Assembly (NCBI GenBank): GCA_018398805.1
Contig: JAGFBZ010000864.1
Location: 101,117-165,116, forward strand
Length of the DNA stretch: 64,000 bases
Source: Hirundichthys speculiger
Taxonomy: Eukaryota > Chordata > Actinopteri > Beloniformes > Exocoetidae
Reading direction: 5' to 3'
Below, in pieces: positions 1 through 13,094 of this stretch. The notes beneath the pieces are model-generated. The model saw only the letters and a list, made by a program, of their open reading frames with translations. It ran no database searches and had not been told where the DNA came from. Positions within the stretch are counted from its first letter, which is position 1; the number at the start of each line of letters is the position of its first letter. The position numbers and the translations under genes are program-made.

Positions 1-305
1 GTAGCTTGAACCGTCTCGATTTTCTTTAGTCAAATGAAATGGACAGGTCTCTACATCGTCTGAAGTTGCCAAAGAGTTTTGATGCCAGGGAAAATCTGCA
101 GCCATTTCAGACCTCAGATGTTTATAATCTTGTGTTTTATGATCATTTAAAAGGGACCAGGTTTTCACATTTTGAAACCTTCACCGACTTGAAGATGGTC
201 AAGACTTGAGTCTGTCCTCTTCGTGGTCTTCTGTTTGACCCTCATTCAACACGTTTCTTCCCAGCAGACGCCTTTACAGTGATGCTTCGTCCTGTGCTGT
301 TGCAG
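1..305 (+). other. Upstream intron of the protease gene
   Basis: No gene or repeat is recognised here. It ends in a pyrimidine-rich stretch and a tgttgcag acceptor directly before the first visible protease exon, so it is read as the 3' part of an intron. The exon carrying the catalytic histidine must lie before the window. Confidence 0.6.
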
Positions 306-3773
<3,468 letters not shown>

Positions 3774-4528
3774 CCGGCGTTCCTGACCGGACCTGATGCT
3801 TCACGGCCGTTTCAGACACAGATGCTGACTGGCATTATTATCTTCTCATGGAGACTCTTTTTATTACACTTTCAAGTTTACATATCAGTTTGTTTTTTAC
3901 GGGTCTTGGTGCAAGAAAGCAGAAGCAGTGAGCCGCTCATGGAGATGATTGGGGTCTGGACTGTACAACCAGGAGATGTTCGAACTGCTGAAAATATATC
4001 TTCATTTGATTGTAAAGCATCTTCAGACACCAGCTTCTTCCTCCTCAGCTCAGGGATCCAGGCGCTGATGAGGAGGCGCCTGAAACTGAACTGTCTTTGA
4101 TCAAATATTCTGAGAGCAAATGAAGAACAGGATCCAGATGATCTGAAATGGTCTTCAGCTGCTCAGCGTTTGACGGAGTTCCTCAGGGAAGCGTACTGGG
4201 TCCTCCAGAGGTTCTGCATTTAGCTTTCTGTCTAAAGTAATGTTGTGGCTCTGTGGAGGTGAAGTTGAGCTGATATGATGGTTTTTAAGTAGAACTATAT
4301 TTATGTTTTTTTAAGTTCTTTCAACAGCACTGTATTTAATCAGCTGGTTTTGTTAAGTTTCTTGTGATATTAATGTGTTTTTCTGTGTGATCAGCTGTTT
4401 ATTTGGATGCAGTCTCTGCGCTTGTCTGTTTTTAGGGTTTTACTGTCTGCTTTTGTTCTGATTGTACCTTTACTGCTGTGGAACTGTACATCTGTCAACG
4501 ATTTGAAAGATGAAAGAATAGGCCTCAC
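3774..4528 (+). other. 3' flank of the protease gene
   Basis: Probably 3' UTR and downstream sequence. I found no AATAAA on the plus strand in this interval, so the polyadenylation site is unresolved and may use a variant signal or one inside the hAT insertion that follows. A short LINE-like motif is listed separately. Confidence 0.45.
4157..4215 (+). pseudogene. Short LINE reverse-transcriptase motif remnant
   Basis: One plus-strand frame reads FDGVPQGSVLGPP, which is the GVPQGSVLGP motif shared by L2/CR1-like LINE reverse transcriptases. Only this motif is recognisable and the flanks are not alignable by eye, so it is a very short relic or a chance match. Confidence 0.4.
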
Positions 4529-5753
4529 TAGAGATGCACGATAACTGTTTTTTTAAACCAATACCGATAACCGATAACTTTCAGCTCCTAAAGGCCGATA
4601 CAGATAACCGATAACACACACATATACCTAAGATCATTACATCAACACCATGAACAAAATCAAAAATAGTTTTGACTCTTTAAATGAACAGATATTTGTT
4701 TTTTACCATGAAAAACTTGTTGACAAGCCTCTCAAACATTTTCATAAAGCTATCAAACAAACCTATTTGATATCTCACATCAACTTAAATAAGGTTCATT
4801 ACTGACTGATATAAAAAATAAAGGCTCCTTGAACTGATGGAAATACATGCATCAGAATTACTAACTGAAAAAATGCATTCCTCAATGACAATAAAAAATA
4901 ATGCACAGGTCATAATGTACTGACACAAGTTTGACTTGTCTGTGTAAATAAACTGAAAAAGTTCACACCATAGTAACAAAAAATTACGTTTAAAGAATTT
5001 TGGCTTGTGGTTCCATTCAAATGAATGCCTTTAATTAAAGTAAATGAGGTTCAGTAGTTTTTGGGTTTTTTTTAAATCTCATGGAAGCTTTAGATGAGAG
5101 AGATGATGGCGAGGAGAGGAGAGGAGTTGACTTGCTGCTGGCTTGCTCATGTTAGCTCACGTTAGCTCACGTTATGACGTAAGCTAACGGTTATGTTTCA
5201 GGTGGCTGATCAGGTTTTATGTATTAAAGCTTCTGCTATTGTTCCCTCCTTCGCTTGGAGCATTTGTCACAAATAACCAGCAAACTATTTTCTTCTGAAA
5301 CTTTAACGAAGTTCTACACCATCGCCGCCATGTTTTTTTTTTCAACGCATTGTTCCGCAATGCTGCATTCAAGGTGTAACGTAAATTCCTCCGTTCCCTC
5401 GTTTGCTCGTCGTTCTTTCGGCCTTTTCTATTTTTTCTATTTTTATGTGTAACATGAGGGAAAATATTGCGAATATCAATTCAAGTCAGCAACTACTAAA
5501 ATTATGACCGAGTTAACGAGTTGTTTTCTGGCATGAGGGGGTATTCTTGATTTTCCTGATTGAGCAATCGTTTTTCTGATTATGCCGACGTCACTTGAAC
5601 ATAACTGCTGGTCATTCAAGGCTCAGAGGGAGCGAGGCACTGCTGTGTTGACAGAAATATAAATGTTATCGGGGCTATTCGTCGTTATATTGGAGTTATC
5701 GGAATGACGTCATCATTTCCTGTTATCGGCCCGATAGTTATCGTGCACCCCTA
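4529..5753 (-). mobile_element. hAT transposon just downstream of the protease gene
   Basis: Left end TAGAGATGCACGATAACT matches the complement of the right end, TAGGGGTGCACGATAACT, at 16 of 18 bases. Flanking 8-bp duplications are ggcctcac (4521-4528) and ggccccac (5754-5761), one mismatch. The subterminal regions carry repeated ccgataa motifs. The interior keeps a broken BED zinc-finger start on the minus strand and no catalytic domain. Confidence 0.8.
5180..5331 (-). pseudogene. hAT transposase BED zinc-finger start, broken
   Basis: Reading the minus strand from the ATG at 5331 gives MAAMV, a stop, then NFVKVSEENSLLVICDKCS, the first half of a hAT BED finger (aromatic start, CxxC). The frame then breaks. 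The remaining expected residues (a Gly/Asn-rich stretch and a NLISHLK-like helix) can be found in other frames. It is the coding relic of the 4529-5753 element and cannot encode a transposase. Confidence 0.6.
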
Positions 5754-5761
5754 GGCCCCAC

Positions 5762-6414
5762 CCCTTTCTAACTGCAGGGTTACGTGTTTAATCAGATTAA
5801 ATAGTCAACGATTATGTCCTCAGTGTGTTGCTCAGGTGTTTCTGCTGTCGACGTGGCGAACTAAAACTCTTTAAGTAAACCTCAGAGCTGCATCTTTGTG
5901 TGAATAAAAAGGGTGAAATGGCGACACAAATCCAGCTGCTGTTTGTGTGACCCATTGACTGGAAGAGAGGATCTAGACAGATGAGCCGGATGAGTAAACC
6001 TGGAGGAACGCCCCCAGATCACAAGTTCGCTATTTTAGCCTGGCCAGCTCGGCCGATGGCAGTCTATGGTGCTCGCTAACGTTACCTTAGATTCATTCTG
6101 TTCAAACATCTGCTGGAAACAACCCAAGGCAAATACCCAGCTGATGCTCTCATGGCTGTCCAGCTGGAGTCCTCCAGACCAGAGAAGGTGGCTGCTGCTC
6201 CACCCCTGAACCCTCCCAGTTCAACCCAAACCCAGTCACGGCTCTGTCTTATTACAGTTGACAGCAACAACTGAAAATGGTTCTGGTCTGTTACTTCATT
6301 CAGAGCTCAGAAGTCCAGTTAAAACGGTGCTGATGTGATGACAGCTGGCCATCAATCAATCTCTAATCAATCTACATTTCCTCTAACTTTTTGAAGAATT
6401 GACGCTGTGTTCCA
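5762..6414. other. Unassigned intergenic sequence
   Basis: No open frame with coding character. An AATAAA occurs on the plus strand near 5904, which could in principle serve as a distal polyadenylation signal for the protease. The stretch at 5985-6090 looks like dispersed repeat sequence, but I cannot name it. Confidence 0.3.
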
Positions 6415-6715
6415 CAACTCCAATTCCAGAAAAGTTGGGACGTTTTTTTAAATTTGAATTTTAAAAAAAAAGCTAAAAGATTTTTTGAATCACATGAGCC
6501 AAACTTTCATTCCTGTAAACTTTTGTTCCCAACAGAACGTAGACGACACAGCCAATGTTTAAACTGGGACATTTTACACTTTTATCTGCTAAATGAGCTC
6601 ATTTTAGATGTGGTTCCTGCTGCAGGTCTCTAAATAGTTGAACAGGAGCAGCAGATGGATGAGAAGGCCAGAAATGTTCAAAAGATCCAGCTGGGAGAAC
6701 ATCTAGACTAACTAG

Positions 6716-7440
6716 AAAAGCACTCGTAGAGCGCAACAGTTCCCCCATATAGCGATTTACAGAATCCGCGTTCTGGATCAGATCTGGATCAGCCTTTGAA
6801 ATTTGATAGAGGTTCCCATTGTCAGTCCCTGAATTAAATTTCCTGAGTTTTGGCTAATAATTAATTGAGATATTGAGAAACAAAATTTTCGGCCCCATTG
6901 ACCGCAATGTTATAGAAAATTTGTAAGTGATCCAGAATCCAGGATTTCTTCTGGATCACACCCAAAATGAAATCAGTTCTTCCTTTTCACATTTCTGACA
7001 ACTCCTGAAAATTTCATCAAAATCCATCCATAACTTTTTGAGTTATCTTGAACACAGTCAGACAGACAGACACCGACAAAAACATAACCTCCTTGGCTGA
7101 GGTAAATATTAACTTTGACTTTGATCTCATAATATTACTACTTTTTTCTAGTAAAATTACTGCTTTTTTTTCATTAGTAATACTACAGTTTTTTCTCATA
7201 AATCCTTGTTAAGTTACAGATTTTTTCTCCAGAAATTACTTCCTTTTTCTGTAAAAAAAAAACCAAAAAAACATCACAGTGGGAAGAAGCTGGATTGTCC
7301 GTAGAAAACCCGCGTAGACACACGGAGAATATACAAAACTAAATTTTGACAAAACCTTTGGAGCAAATATGTCCCTCTGACCACATCATTATCTTGAACA
7401 CAGACAGACAGACAGATAAACGGTCCTTGGCGGAGGTAAA
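6716..7440. mobile_element. Dispersed repeat inserted in the Tc1-like element
   Basis: It starts near gcactcgtagagcgcaac and ends ccttggcggaggtaaa. Between lie two related tails: one with aaaatccatccataactttt, a cagacagacaga run and ccttggctgaggtaaat (7017-7108), and one with ttatcttgaacacagacaga and ccttggcggaggtaaa (7388-7440). This end signature is common in fish and other animals, but I cannot assign its class. It splits the Tc1-like remnant into two parts. Confidence 0.5.
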
Positions 7441-7522
7441 AATGAAGTTAACTGATCTCAGGTCCGGGACATGATCAGGAATAAAGGGAGGATTAGAGAG
7501 GCAGAGGCTCTCTGAAGTAAAG

Positions 7523-7985
7523 ATGGACGGAGGCTCTCCAATATGAGAAACAGAATAAAAAGATGGTGGAACACTTTAAAAACAATGTTCTTCAAAGTCA
7601 AATGTCAAAGGCTTTGGAGATCTCGTCATCTCCAGCTTTAGAGAACCTGGAGACATCTCTGTGCGTCGGGGACATTTATTTTATTTTAATTGCATGTCCG
7701 TGGTCTTCAGGCCCTCAGAGGACACTGCATCACTCATCTTCATGATTGTGTCAATGACATCACTAAATGGGTCCAGGAGGACTTCCAGGAACCACCGTCG
7801 GTCCACACAGTCCACTGTTCCATCTGCAGATAATTAAAGATCTACCATCAACGAGGAAGACATATCTGAACGTGGTCCAGAAGAACCATCGTGTCCTGTG
7901 GACCAAGACTCATTTAAAATGTTTGAAAGTGGGACAGTGTTCTCTGGTCAGACCGGTCCAGATCCAGTGTTGTCAGGAGGGGGAT
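7523..7985 (+). pseudogene. Tc1-like transposase remnant
   Basis: Frames with stops and shifts carry recognisable blocks: a helix-turn-helix region (about 7560-7680), then IKDLPSTRKTYLNVVQKNHR and VLWTKTHLKCLK (about 7830-7930). The latter corresponds to the QKHRRLLWAKAHLKW-type block that precedes the second catalytic Asp in Tc1 transposases. The expected WSDE motif is destroyed (SLVRPVQIQ). The C-terminal half is absent. Non-functional. Confidence 0.6.
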
Positions 7986-8250
7986 TGCTGTGGAATGTGG
8001 AACGAATCTGGAGAATCTTCAAAAGGAGGAGTAAAACAGGTTGGATTTTTACATAAACAGGATTTCCAGTGTACAGAGAGACCACCAGAGGGCGCTGCTG
8101 CACCAGTCTGGAGCCTCACTCCACCAGCATCACTTGCATTTTTTTTCCTTTTTCAGTTATTCATCCAGTTTGTTTCGTCCATGGATTATGAGATACGACT
8201 GAATGTTTGAAAGAAGAGACGTTGACATGTACAAACACACAAAATACACT
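7986..8250. other. Unassigned intergenic sequence
   Basis: Nothing recognised between the Tc1-like remnant and the possible minus-strand exon. Near 8080 it holds gagagaccaccagagggcgc, a CTCF-like core (ccaccagagggcgc). This is seen in sequence; function is not implied. Confidence 0.35.
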
Positions 8251-8519
8251 TTTATTCAGATGTTAAGGCTTTAAGTCACATAAAATAAAAAAGCCATGGA
8301 CATTATTTGATAATTTGCCCTTTTTTAAAAAAAAAATAGGACCAAAACAAGGAAGACAGTCTGCAAAGTCATCTGGAACAAAGTATTTGACCTGTTTGAT
8401 GACTTCTTTGTTATGCTTTTGGGGCTTTTGCCTTTCATTTATGTAAAACGGCTGCAGAGCAGAAAAGTCCACACCACAGACAGTTGCTTCTTCTCTCTGA
8501 GGTGACTGGTGCTGAGCTG
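8251..8519 (-). CDS. Possible terminal exon of an unrecognised gene
   Basis: Minus-strand open frame that ends with TAA at 8265-8263. Upstream it continues past a GTG at 8472 to a good acceptor (ttggtttccag, exon from 8519). The peptide includes REEATVCGVDFSALQPF and VKYFVPDDFADCLPC, varied in composition rather than low-complexity. An AATAAA lies at 8256-8251 on the same strand, right after the stop. Acceptor, open frame, stop and poly(A) signal together suggest a true or retained last exon. The close spacing of stop and signal, and an A/T run coding for FFLKK, are odd. I do not recognise the protein and no upstream exon is visible. It could be a pseudogene fragment. Confidence 0.35.
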
Positions 8520-8570
8520 CTGGAAACCAAGATCACCATCCGCTCAGATTAGAAGTGGTGGTTCAGAGTC

Positions 8571-8790
8571 AGAGTAACCAACGACCTCCTCATGGCCTCA
8601 GATGATGGATTAGTGTCCATACTGGTTCTGCTGGACCTCAGAGCTGCTTTGATACCATCCATCACAGCATTTTACTGCTCAGATCAGAGCACATTATTGG
8701 GATTAAAGGGACAGAACTGGGCTGGTTTAAACCACATCTATCTGACCGGTTCCAGTTCCTTCAGGGTCCGCTACAACCACAAGCCACAAC
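8571..8790 (+). pseudogene. L2-type LINE reverse-transcriptase fragment
   Basis: Reads VTNDLLMASDDGLVSILVLL followed by DLRAA and then, across a small deletion, the end of the motif-A block (LDLSAAFDT-like) of L2/Rex1-like LINE RTs. Downstream, frame-broken text still resembles the WF.SYLS-RYQF block at 8740-8790. It lacks the YADD region and is a dead 3'-truncated fragment lying against the next LINE. Confidence 0.65.
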
Positions 8791-8938
8791 TTGGCGCCGA
8801 GTGATTGGCAGCCTGTTGCAGCAGCTCCTGCTCACCACTGAGCTTTTTTTCCCCTTCTTGTTTACTTTCTTGCTTTGTTTTTTCGTGTGCTTTCTTTTTT
8901 CTGGTTCCGTGAACTATGGAGACTAAGGCCACTGTGCT

Positions 8939-9389
8939 TTGGTGGCCTTTCTCCTACTTTTTAAGCTGTTTTTGACCGTATCCGGGGACCCGGCGCGCAG
9001 CCATGGCCCTATTGTTTACAGTAGGGACCAGCTGTTAGCGCTGCGTAACACCACGGTGCTGCCCGAGAGACCTGATGTCCCCCGTGACCTGAGAATGAGA
9101 CAACCCATCCTCCCGTCCATCATTATGGGAAATGTAAGATTTCTCCCCAACAAGATGGACGAGTTAGCATGTTCACAGAGACATGGCTGACCGCGGTGAC
9201 GCTGGACACGAGCGCTGCGCTGGACGGTTTCCAGCTGATACGGGCGGACAGGACGATGGAGAGCCGTAAGAGCAAAGGAGGAGGGCTGGCAGTTTTTATT
9301 AATGAGAGATGGTGTAACTCTGGGCACCTCACCATTAAAGAACAGATCTGTTGTAAGGACATTGAGCTGCTAGCATCAGCTAACAGCTA
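8939..9389 (+). pseudogene. LINE N-terminus and APE endonuclease fragment
   Basis: Two overlapping frames are needed. The first gives VYSRDQLLALRNTTVLPERP and then PSIIMGNVRFLPNKMDEL, the lead-in to the endonuclease. After a frameshift near 9165 the second gives FTETWL (the Glu motif of APE-type nucleases), GFQLIRADR, KGGGLAVFINERWC and KEQICCKDIELLA. It stops after IELLASANS, where the element is deleted. Without the catalytic His/Asp C-terminal half it cannot cut DNA. Confidence 0.75.
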
Positions 9390-10144
9390 ACATCAGTGGA
9401 GTTTGGAGAGGCCTTAAAACCATCTCTGGCCATGGGGAACCCAACTCCCAGGCTGGGGGTGTCAACAATGGGCATCTGCCCCTCCCCCAGCCCAGTCATC
9501 ACTGCTGCAAACCGCCTCGTTGACACCTCCAGTATGCGACCCCACCCCCCCAATCAGCGCACAGCCACCCCTCACTGCTCTCCATAATCACACAACACCT
9601 TCACCTACCACCACAGAGCCCCCCTGCTCCAACCTGTCCCTCACAACACTCCAGGTGAGGAACCAGCTCCGGAGGATCAAGGCGAAGAGAACGGCGGGTC
9701 CTGATGGCATCAGCTCCAGGCTTCTGAAGTCCTGCAGACCAGCTGTGTGGGGCAGTCCAGCACATCTGGAGCCTGAGCCTGAAGCTGGGGAGAGTACCAC
9801 AGCTGGGGAGAATACCACAGCTGTGGAAAACATCCTGCGTGGTACCTGTGCCCAAGACCCCCCACCCCAAGGACCTCAGCAGCTACAGGCCGGTGGTGCT
9901 AACATCACACCTGATGAAGACCCTGGAGAGGCTGGTCCTTGTCCATCTTCGCCTCCTGGTGGGCCCATCCATGGACCCACTGCACTTTGCCTACCAGCGC
10001 AGCATCGGGGTGGATGATGCTGTCATCTTCCTCCTGCACAGAGCTCTTTCTCACCTGGAGAAGTCTGGGAGCACTGTGAGAATCATGTTTTTTCATTTCT
10101 CCAGTGCTTTCAACACAATTCAACCTGTGCTCCTGAGGGACAAG

Positions 10145-10228
10145 CTGGACCACACAGGAGTAGACCAGCACCTCACATCCTGGATTCTGGACCACACAGG
10201 AGTAGACCAGCACCTCACATCCTGGATT
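10145..10228 (+). repeat. In-frame 42-bp tandem duplication in the RT
   Basis: Two exact-looking copies of a 42-bp unit starting ctggaccacacaggagtaga, which encode DHTGVDQHLTSWIL twice. The duplication keeps frame (14 codons) but is absent from the usual RT block order. Confidence 0.85.
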
Positions 10229-10296
10229 CTGGACTACCTCACTAACCGTCCACAGTATGTGAGGTCTGGGGACTGTGTGTCAGACACAGTTGTCTG

Positions 10297-10465
10297 CAGT
10301 ACGGGGGCCCCGCAGGGAACGGTTCCGGCTCAGTACGGGGGCCCCCCAGGGAACGGTTCCGGCTCAGTACGGGGGCCCCACAGGGAACGGTTCTCGGTCA
10401 GTGCGGGGGCCCCCAGGTAACGGTTCTGGGTCAGTACGGGGGCCCCCAGGTAATGGTCCTGGCTC
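10297..10465 (+). repeat. 34-bp minisatellite born from the RT motif B
   Basis: Five copies starting cagtacgggggcccc at 10297, 10331, 10365, 10399 and 10432 (spacing 34, 34, 34, 33). The first copy is the normal STGAPQGT coding sequence. The later copies repeat it out of frame, because 34 is not a multiple of three. Confidence 0.85.
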
Positions 10466-11244
10466 CGTTCCTCTTCACCCTCTACATACAACACACCCAC
10501 CTGTCACCTGCAGAAGTTCTCTGATGACTCTGCCGTCGTCGGTCTCATCACTGATGGGGACGACAGAGAGTCCAGAAAACTGATGCAGGACTTTGTAGAC
10601 TGGTGCCTGAGGAACCACCTCCAGATCAACGCAGGGAAGACCAAAGAGCTAATGGTGGATTTCCGCAGGTGAGGACACGCCCCTCCAACACCGGTGAACA
10701 TCCAGGGAAAGGACATCGAGATGGTGACATCTTACAAGTACCTGGGTGTTCACCTGAACAATAAACTGGACTGGAAGAAGCCCCCCCCTCCCCCCAAAAG
10801 GAAAATGTGACTAATTTCTATTGTGTGCAATATATATATACATATTCATTGACATTGTGGAGGAAATTTTTATTTGGTTTATTTCATCTTGTAATTTTGT
10901 CATCTAACAATATGTTTAAAAGTGATTTGTCTGTGTCACGCGAGACCAAATGTCTGACAAAAGGCAAGCACGGGGGTCGGCTGTGGCTCATTGATCTAGG
11001 AGACACAGCGGGGGTCAGCTGTGACTTCCTAAATTCAATTAGCATCAACTAAAAAACTTCTTGATCAAGGGACTGTTTAACGTTGCTAAACTCAATCAGT
11101 CTGTTCTCAACAAATGCCTCTGTATGACATCCCTAAACTCAATCAGTCTGTTTGAAGACAAATGGCTAAGGCAACTGTCTCTGCCTCCACCACCACCTGC
11201 TGTGTCCACTCTGTATGCAAACCTGTAACACCTTGCTGTCTTGG

Positions 11245-11250
11245 TATAAA
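11245..11250 (+). promoter_or_regulatory. TATA box of the LTR
   Basis: TATAAA in ttggtataaagatc, about 112 bp before the AATAAA, the usual spacing for an LTR promoter and R region. Activity is unknown. Confidence 0.5.
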
Positions 11251-11361
11251 GATCAGCCTCATCTCTGTATCTGCAGAGTCATCAGCCAGCACTCTGCGGA
11301 GTGGTGGCTGGTCGCTCTCCTTGTGCGCACAAGTATTTGTATGTCTGTCTTTTTTCTCTGT

Positions 11362-11367
11362 AATAAA
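11362..11367 (+). promoter_or_regulatory. Polyadenylation signal of the LTR
   Basis: AATAAA in ctgtaataaattcta, inside the putative R region and 51 bp before the LTR end. Confidence 0.5.
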
Positions 11368-11419
11368 TTCTATTCTGATTTTCTCATCAAGATCGGATCT
11401 TATTTTTTTTCCACAACAG

Positions 11420-11440
11420 TTTGGCGCTGCAAAGTGGGGT
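11420..11440 (+). other. Primer-binding-site-like sequence after the LTR
   Basis: tttggcgctgcaaagtgggg directly follows the LTR's terminal CA. A TGGCGC..GTGGGG pattern at this place is typical of vertebrate retrovirus primer-binding sites. The tRNA cannot be assigned by eye. Confidence 0.5.
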
Positions 11441-12277
11441 CCCTCGCTTGGCCGTCTGGACAGAGTGACTAGAGACAGAGAACCTCACCAAAAAAGTGAA
11501 CCAAGAACAGAGTTTAGACCGTCCCCTGACGCCAGACTCTGCCTGTTCTAGCGTTGCTTAAACCTGAGTCACAGGACGACTGACTCACGGCAGCAACCAT
11601 CAAAATGCTGTCAGAAAACATAAACCCTCTGCAAACCTTTCCTCTGGTAATAGCTCCATCCTGCAGATCTGCAGCCTCGGTCGCTTCATCCATGCAGACA
11701 AAAGAGGCTGGTAGGAAATGTAAACTGTTAATAGCTTCAACATCGTATTGACTAAAGCTCAGGTTCAAAACATGAGTCAACGAAGTTTCAGTGTAGCAGC
11801 AGTCGTTCAGCAGCGTTCCTGCGTCTCACCACCAAGTCAGAAGTTGATTGTTTTTGACCTCTGACCTCTAATTGGGTGGGCAGATCACAGCCACTAACGG
11901 ACTGTTTAGGTTTATGTCCCACTGCGTGAAGTTCATTTCTGACTCAGCAGAAGGCTAAAGGACCAGCCCTTTCCTTTATAGAGCCCTGAGACCACCTTAG
12001 ACCAGGTCCCATTAAAAAACCACAAGCTGAAATCCCTCAGACTTGGATTAAATGGTCTCTTAGATCATAATGACTTTGTGATTAGTCAAATCTTATTTCT
12101 GGAAACAGGAGATGAATCCTGTAGATCAGTGGTGTCAACCTGTGTGATCCTGGGCCAGATCATCACCATGGTTACCATCAAAGACCCATATATTATTTGG
12201 TTTCTGTGTTGTCAGATTTCCCGGAGTCCCTGGACTGGGCCTGAGGTGGTTTCATTCTTGACAAACTGACGTTAAGA
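11441..12277. other. Unassigned sequence after the LTR
   Basis: The first 80 bases may be retroviral leader. The rest has no convincing coding frame, no terminal repeats and no tandem structure. I see no gene. Confidence 0.3.
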
Positions 12278-13094
12278 TCCTCCATCTGTGGACTCGTCCC
12301 TCCATCTGTGGACTGGTTCCTCCATCTGTGGACTCATTCCTCCATCTGTAGTCATGTTCCTCCATCTGTGGACTCGTTCCTCCATCTGTAGTCATGTTCC
12401 TCCATCTGTGGACTCGTTCCTCCATCTGTAGTCATGTTCCTCCATCTGTGGACTCGTTCCTCCATCTGTGGACTCGTTCCTCCTCCATCTGTGGACTGGT
12501 TCCTCCTCCATCTGTGGACTGGTTCCTCCTCCATCTGTGGACTGGTTCCTCCTCCATCTGTGGACTGGTTCCTCCATCTGTGGACTCATTCCTCCATCTG
12601 TAGTCATGTTCCTCCATCTGTGGACTCGTTCCTCCATCTGTGGACTCGTTCCTCCATCTGTGGACTGGTTCCTCCATCTGTGGACTCGTTCCTCCATCTG
12701 TGGACTCGTTCCTCCTCCATCTGTGGACTGGTTCCTCCTCCATCTGTGGACTGGTTCCTCCTCCATCTGTGGACTGGTTCCTCCTCCATCTGTGGACTGG
12801 TTCCTCCATCTGTGGACTCATTCCTCCATCTGTAGTCATGTTCCTCCATCTGTGGACTCGTTCCTCCATCTGTGGACTCGTTCCTCCTCCATCTGTGGAC
12901 TGGTTCCTCCATCTATGGACTCATTCCTCCATCTGTAGTCATGTTCCTCCATCTGTGGACTCGTTCCTCTATCTGTAGTCATGTTCCTCCATCTGTGGAC
13001 TCATTCCTCCATCTGTAGTCATATTCCTCCATCTGTGGACTCATTCCTCCATCTGTGGACTCGTTCTTCCATCTGTGGACTCGTTCCTCCATCT
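12278..13094. repeat. 20/23-bp minisatellite, about 40 copies
   Basis: Unit tcctccatctgtggactcgt with variants ending ctggt, ctcat, or tagtcatgt; a 23-bp form has an extra tcc. The order of variants repeats in blocks (a run of 23-bp ctggt units, then ctcat, then tagtcatgt), a sign of segmental amplification. Frames open on both strands come from the repeat and are not genes. Confidence 0.95.

Larger units (their letters stand above)
6415..7985 (+). mobile_element. Tc1/mariner-like element, decayed and interrupted
   Basis: Begins with ccaattccagaaaagttggg, the start of a Tc1-like family that is widespread in fish. Downstream blocks follow that family's order as I know it: a lead-in around 6530-6715, an interruption, then aggcagaggctctctgaag and the transposase start at about 7523, ending in the DDE region at about 7970. 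The 3' terminal inverted repeat is missing. The match to the family is from recognition, not alignment. Confidence 0.65.
9650..10795 (+). pseudogene. LINE reverse transcriptase, multiply broken
   Basis: Blocks in order: RNQLRRIKAKRTAGPDGIS (palm entry), a frameshift near 9830, VPVPKTPHPKDLSSYRPVVL, TSHLMKTLERLVLVHLR, DPLHFAYQRSIGVDDAVI, then motif A read as FFHFSSAFNTI. The motif-A catalytic Asp (usually FFDFSSAF) is His. Next come a 42-bp duplication, the STGAPQGTV motif B inside a 34-bp array, and the catalytic FSDDSAVV block near 10510-10540, followed by DFVDWCLRNHLQINAGKTKE and YKYLGVHLNNKLDW. The known role of such enzymes is target-primed reverse transcription; this copy is dead. Confidence 0.8.
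8818..10798 (+). mobile_element. Jockey/Rex1-type LINE, internally deleted and 3'-truncated
   Basis: A non-LTR retrotransposon in plus orientation. It carries a 5' leader, an N-terminal stretch, an APE-type endonuclease fragment up to about 9389, then jumps to the endonuclease-RT linker (VWRGLKTISGHG-like) and runs through most of the RT to about 10795. The rest of the endonuclease, the thumb and the 3' tail are missing. It ends in a C-rich run 8 bp before an ERV-type LTR begins. Confidence 0.75.
10806..11418 (+). mobile_element. Probable endogenous retrovirus LTR
   Basis: A 613-bp block opening TGTGAC and closing ACAACA (TG..CA), with a TATAAA at 11245-11250, an AATAAA at 11362-11367 and, just after its end, a primer-binding-like sequence. 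This order (U3, TATA, R with poly(A) signal, U5, PBS) is that of a retroviral LTR. No gag, pol or env sequence follows in the window, so it is a solo or severely truncated copy. No target duplication could be confirmed because the left flank is the broken LINE. Confidence 0.6.

Noticed and set aside
12352..12978. Coding frames on both strands (VHRWRR, SICGLVPP repeats)
   Set aside because: They lie wholly in the 20/23-bp minisatellite and shift frame between units.
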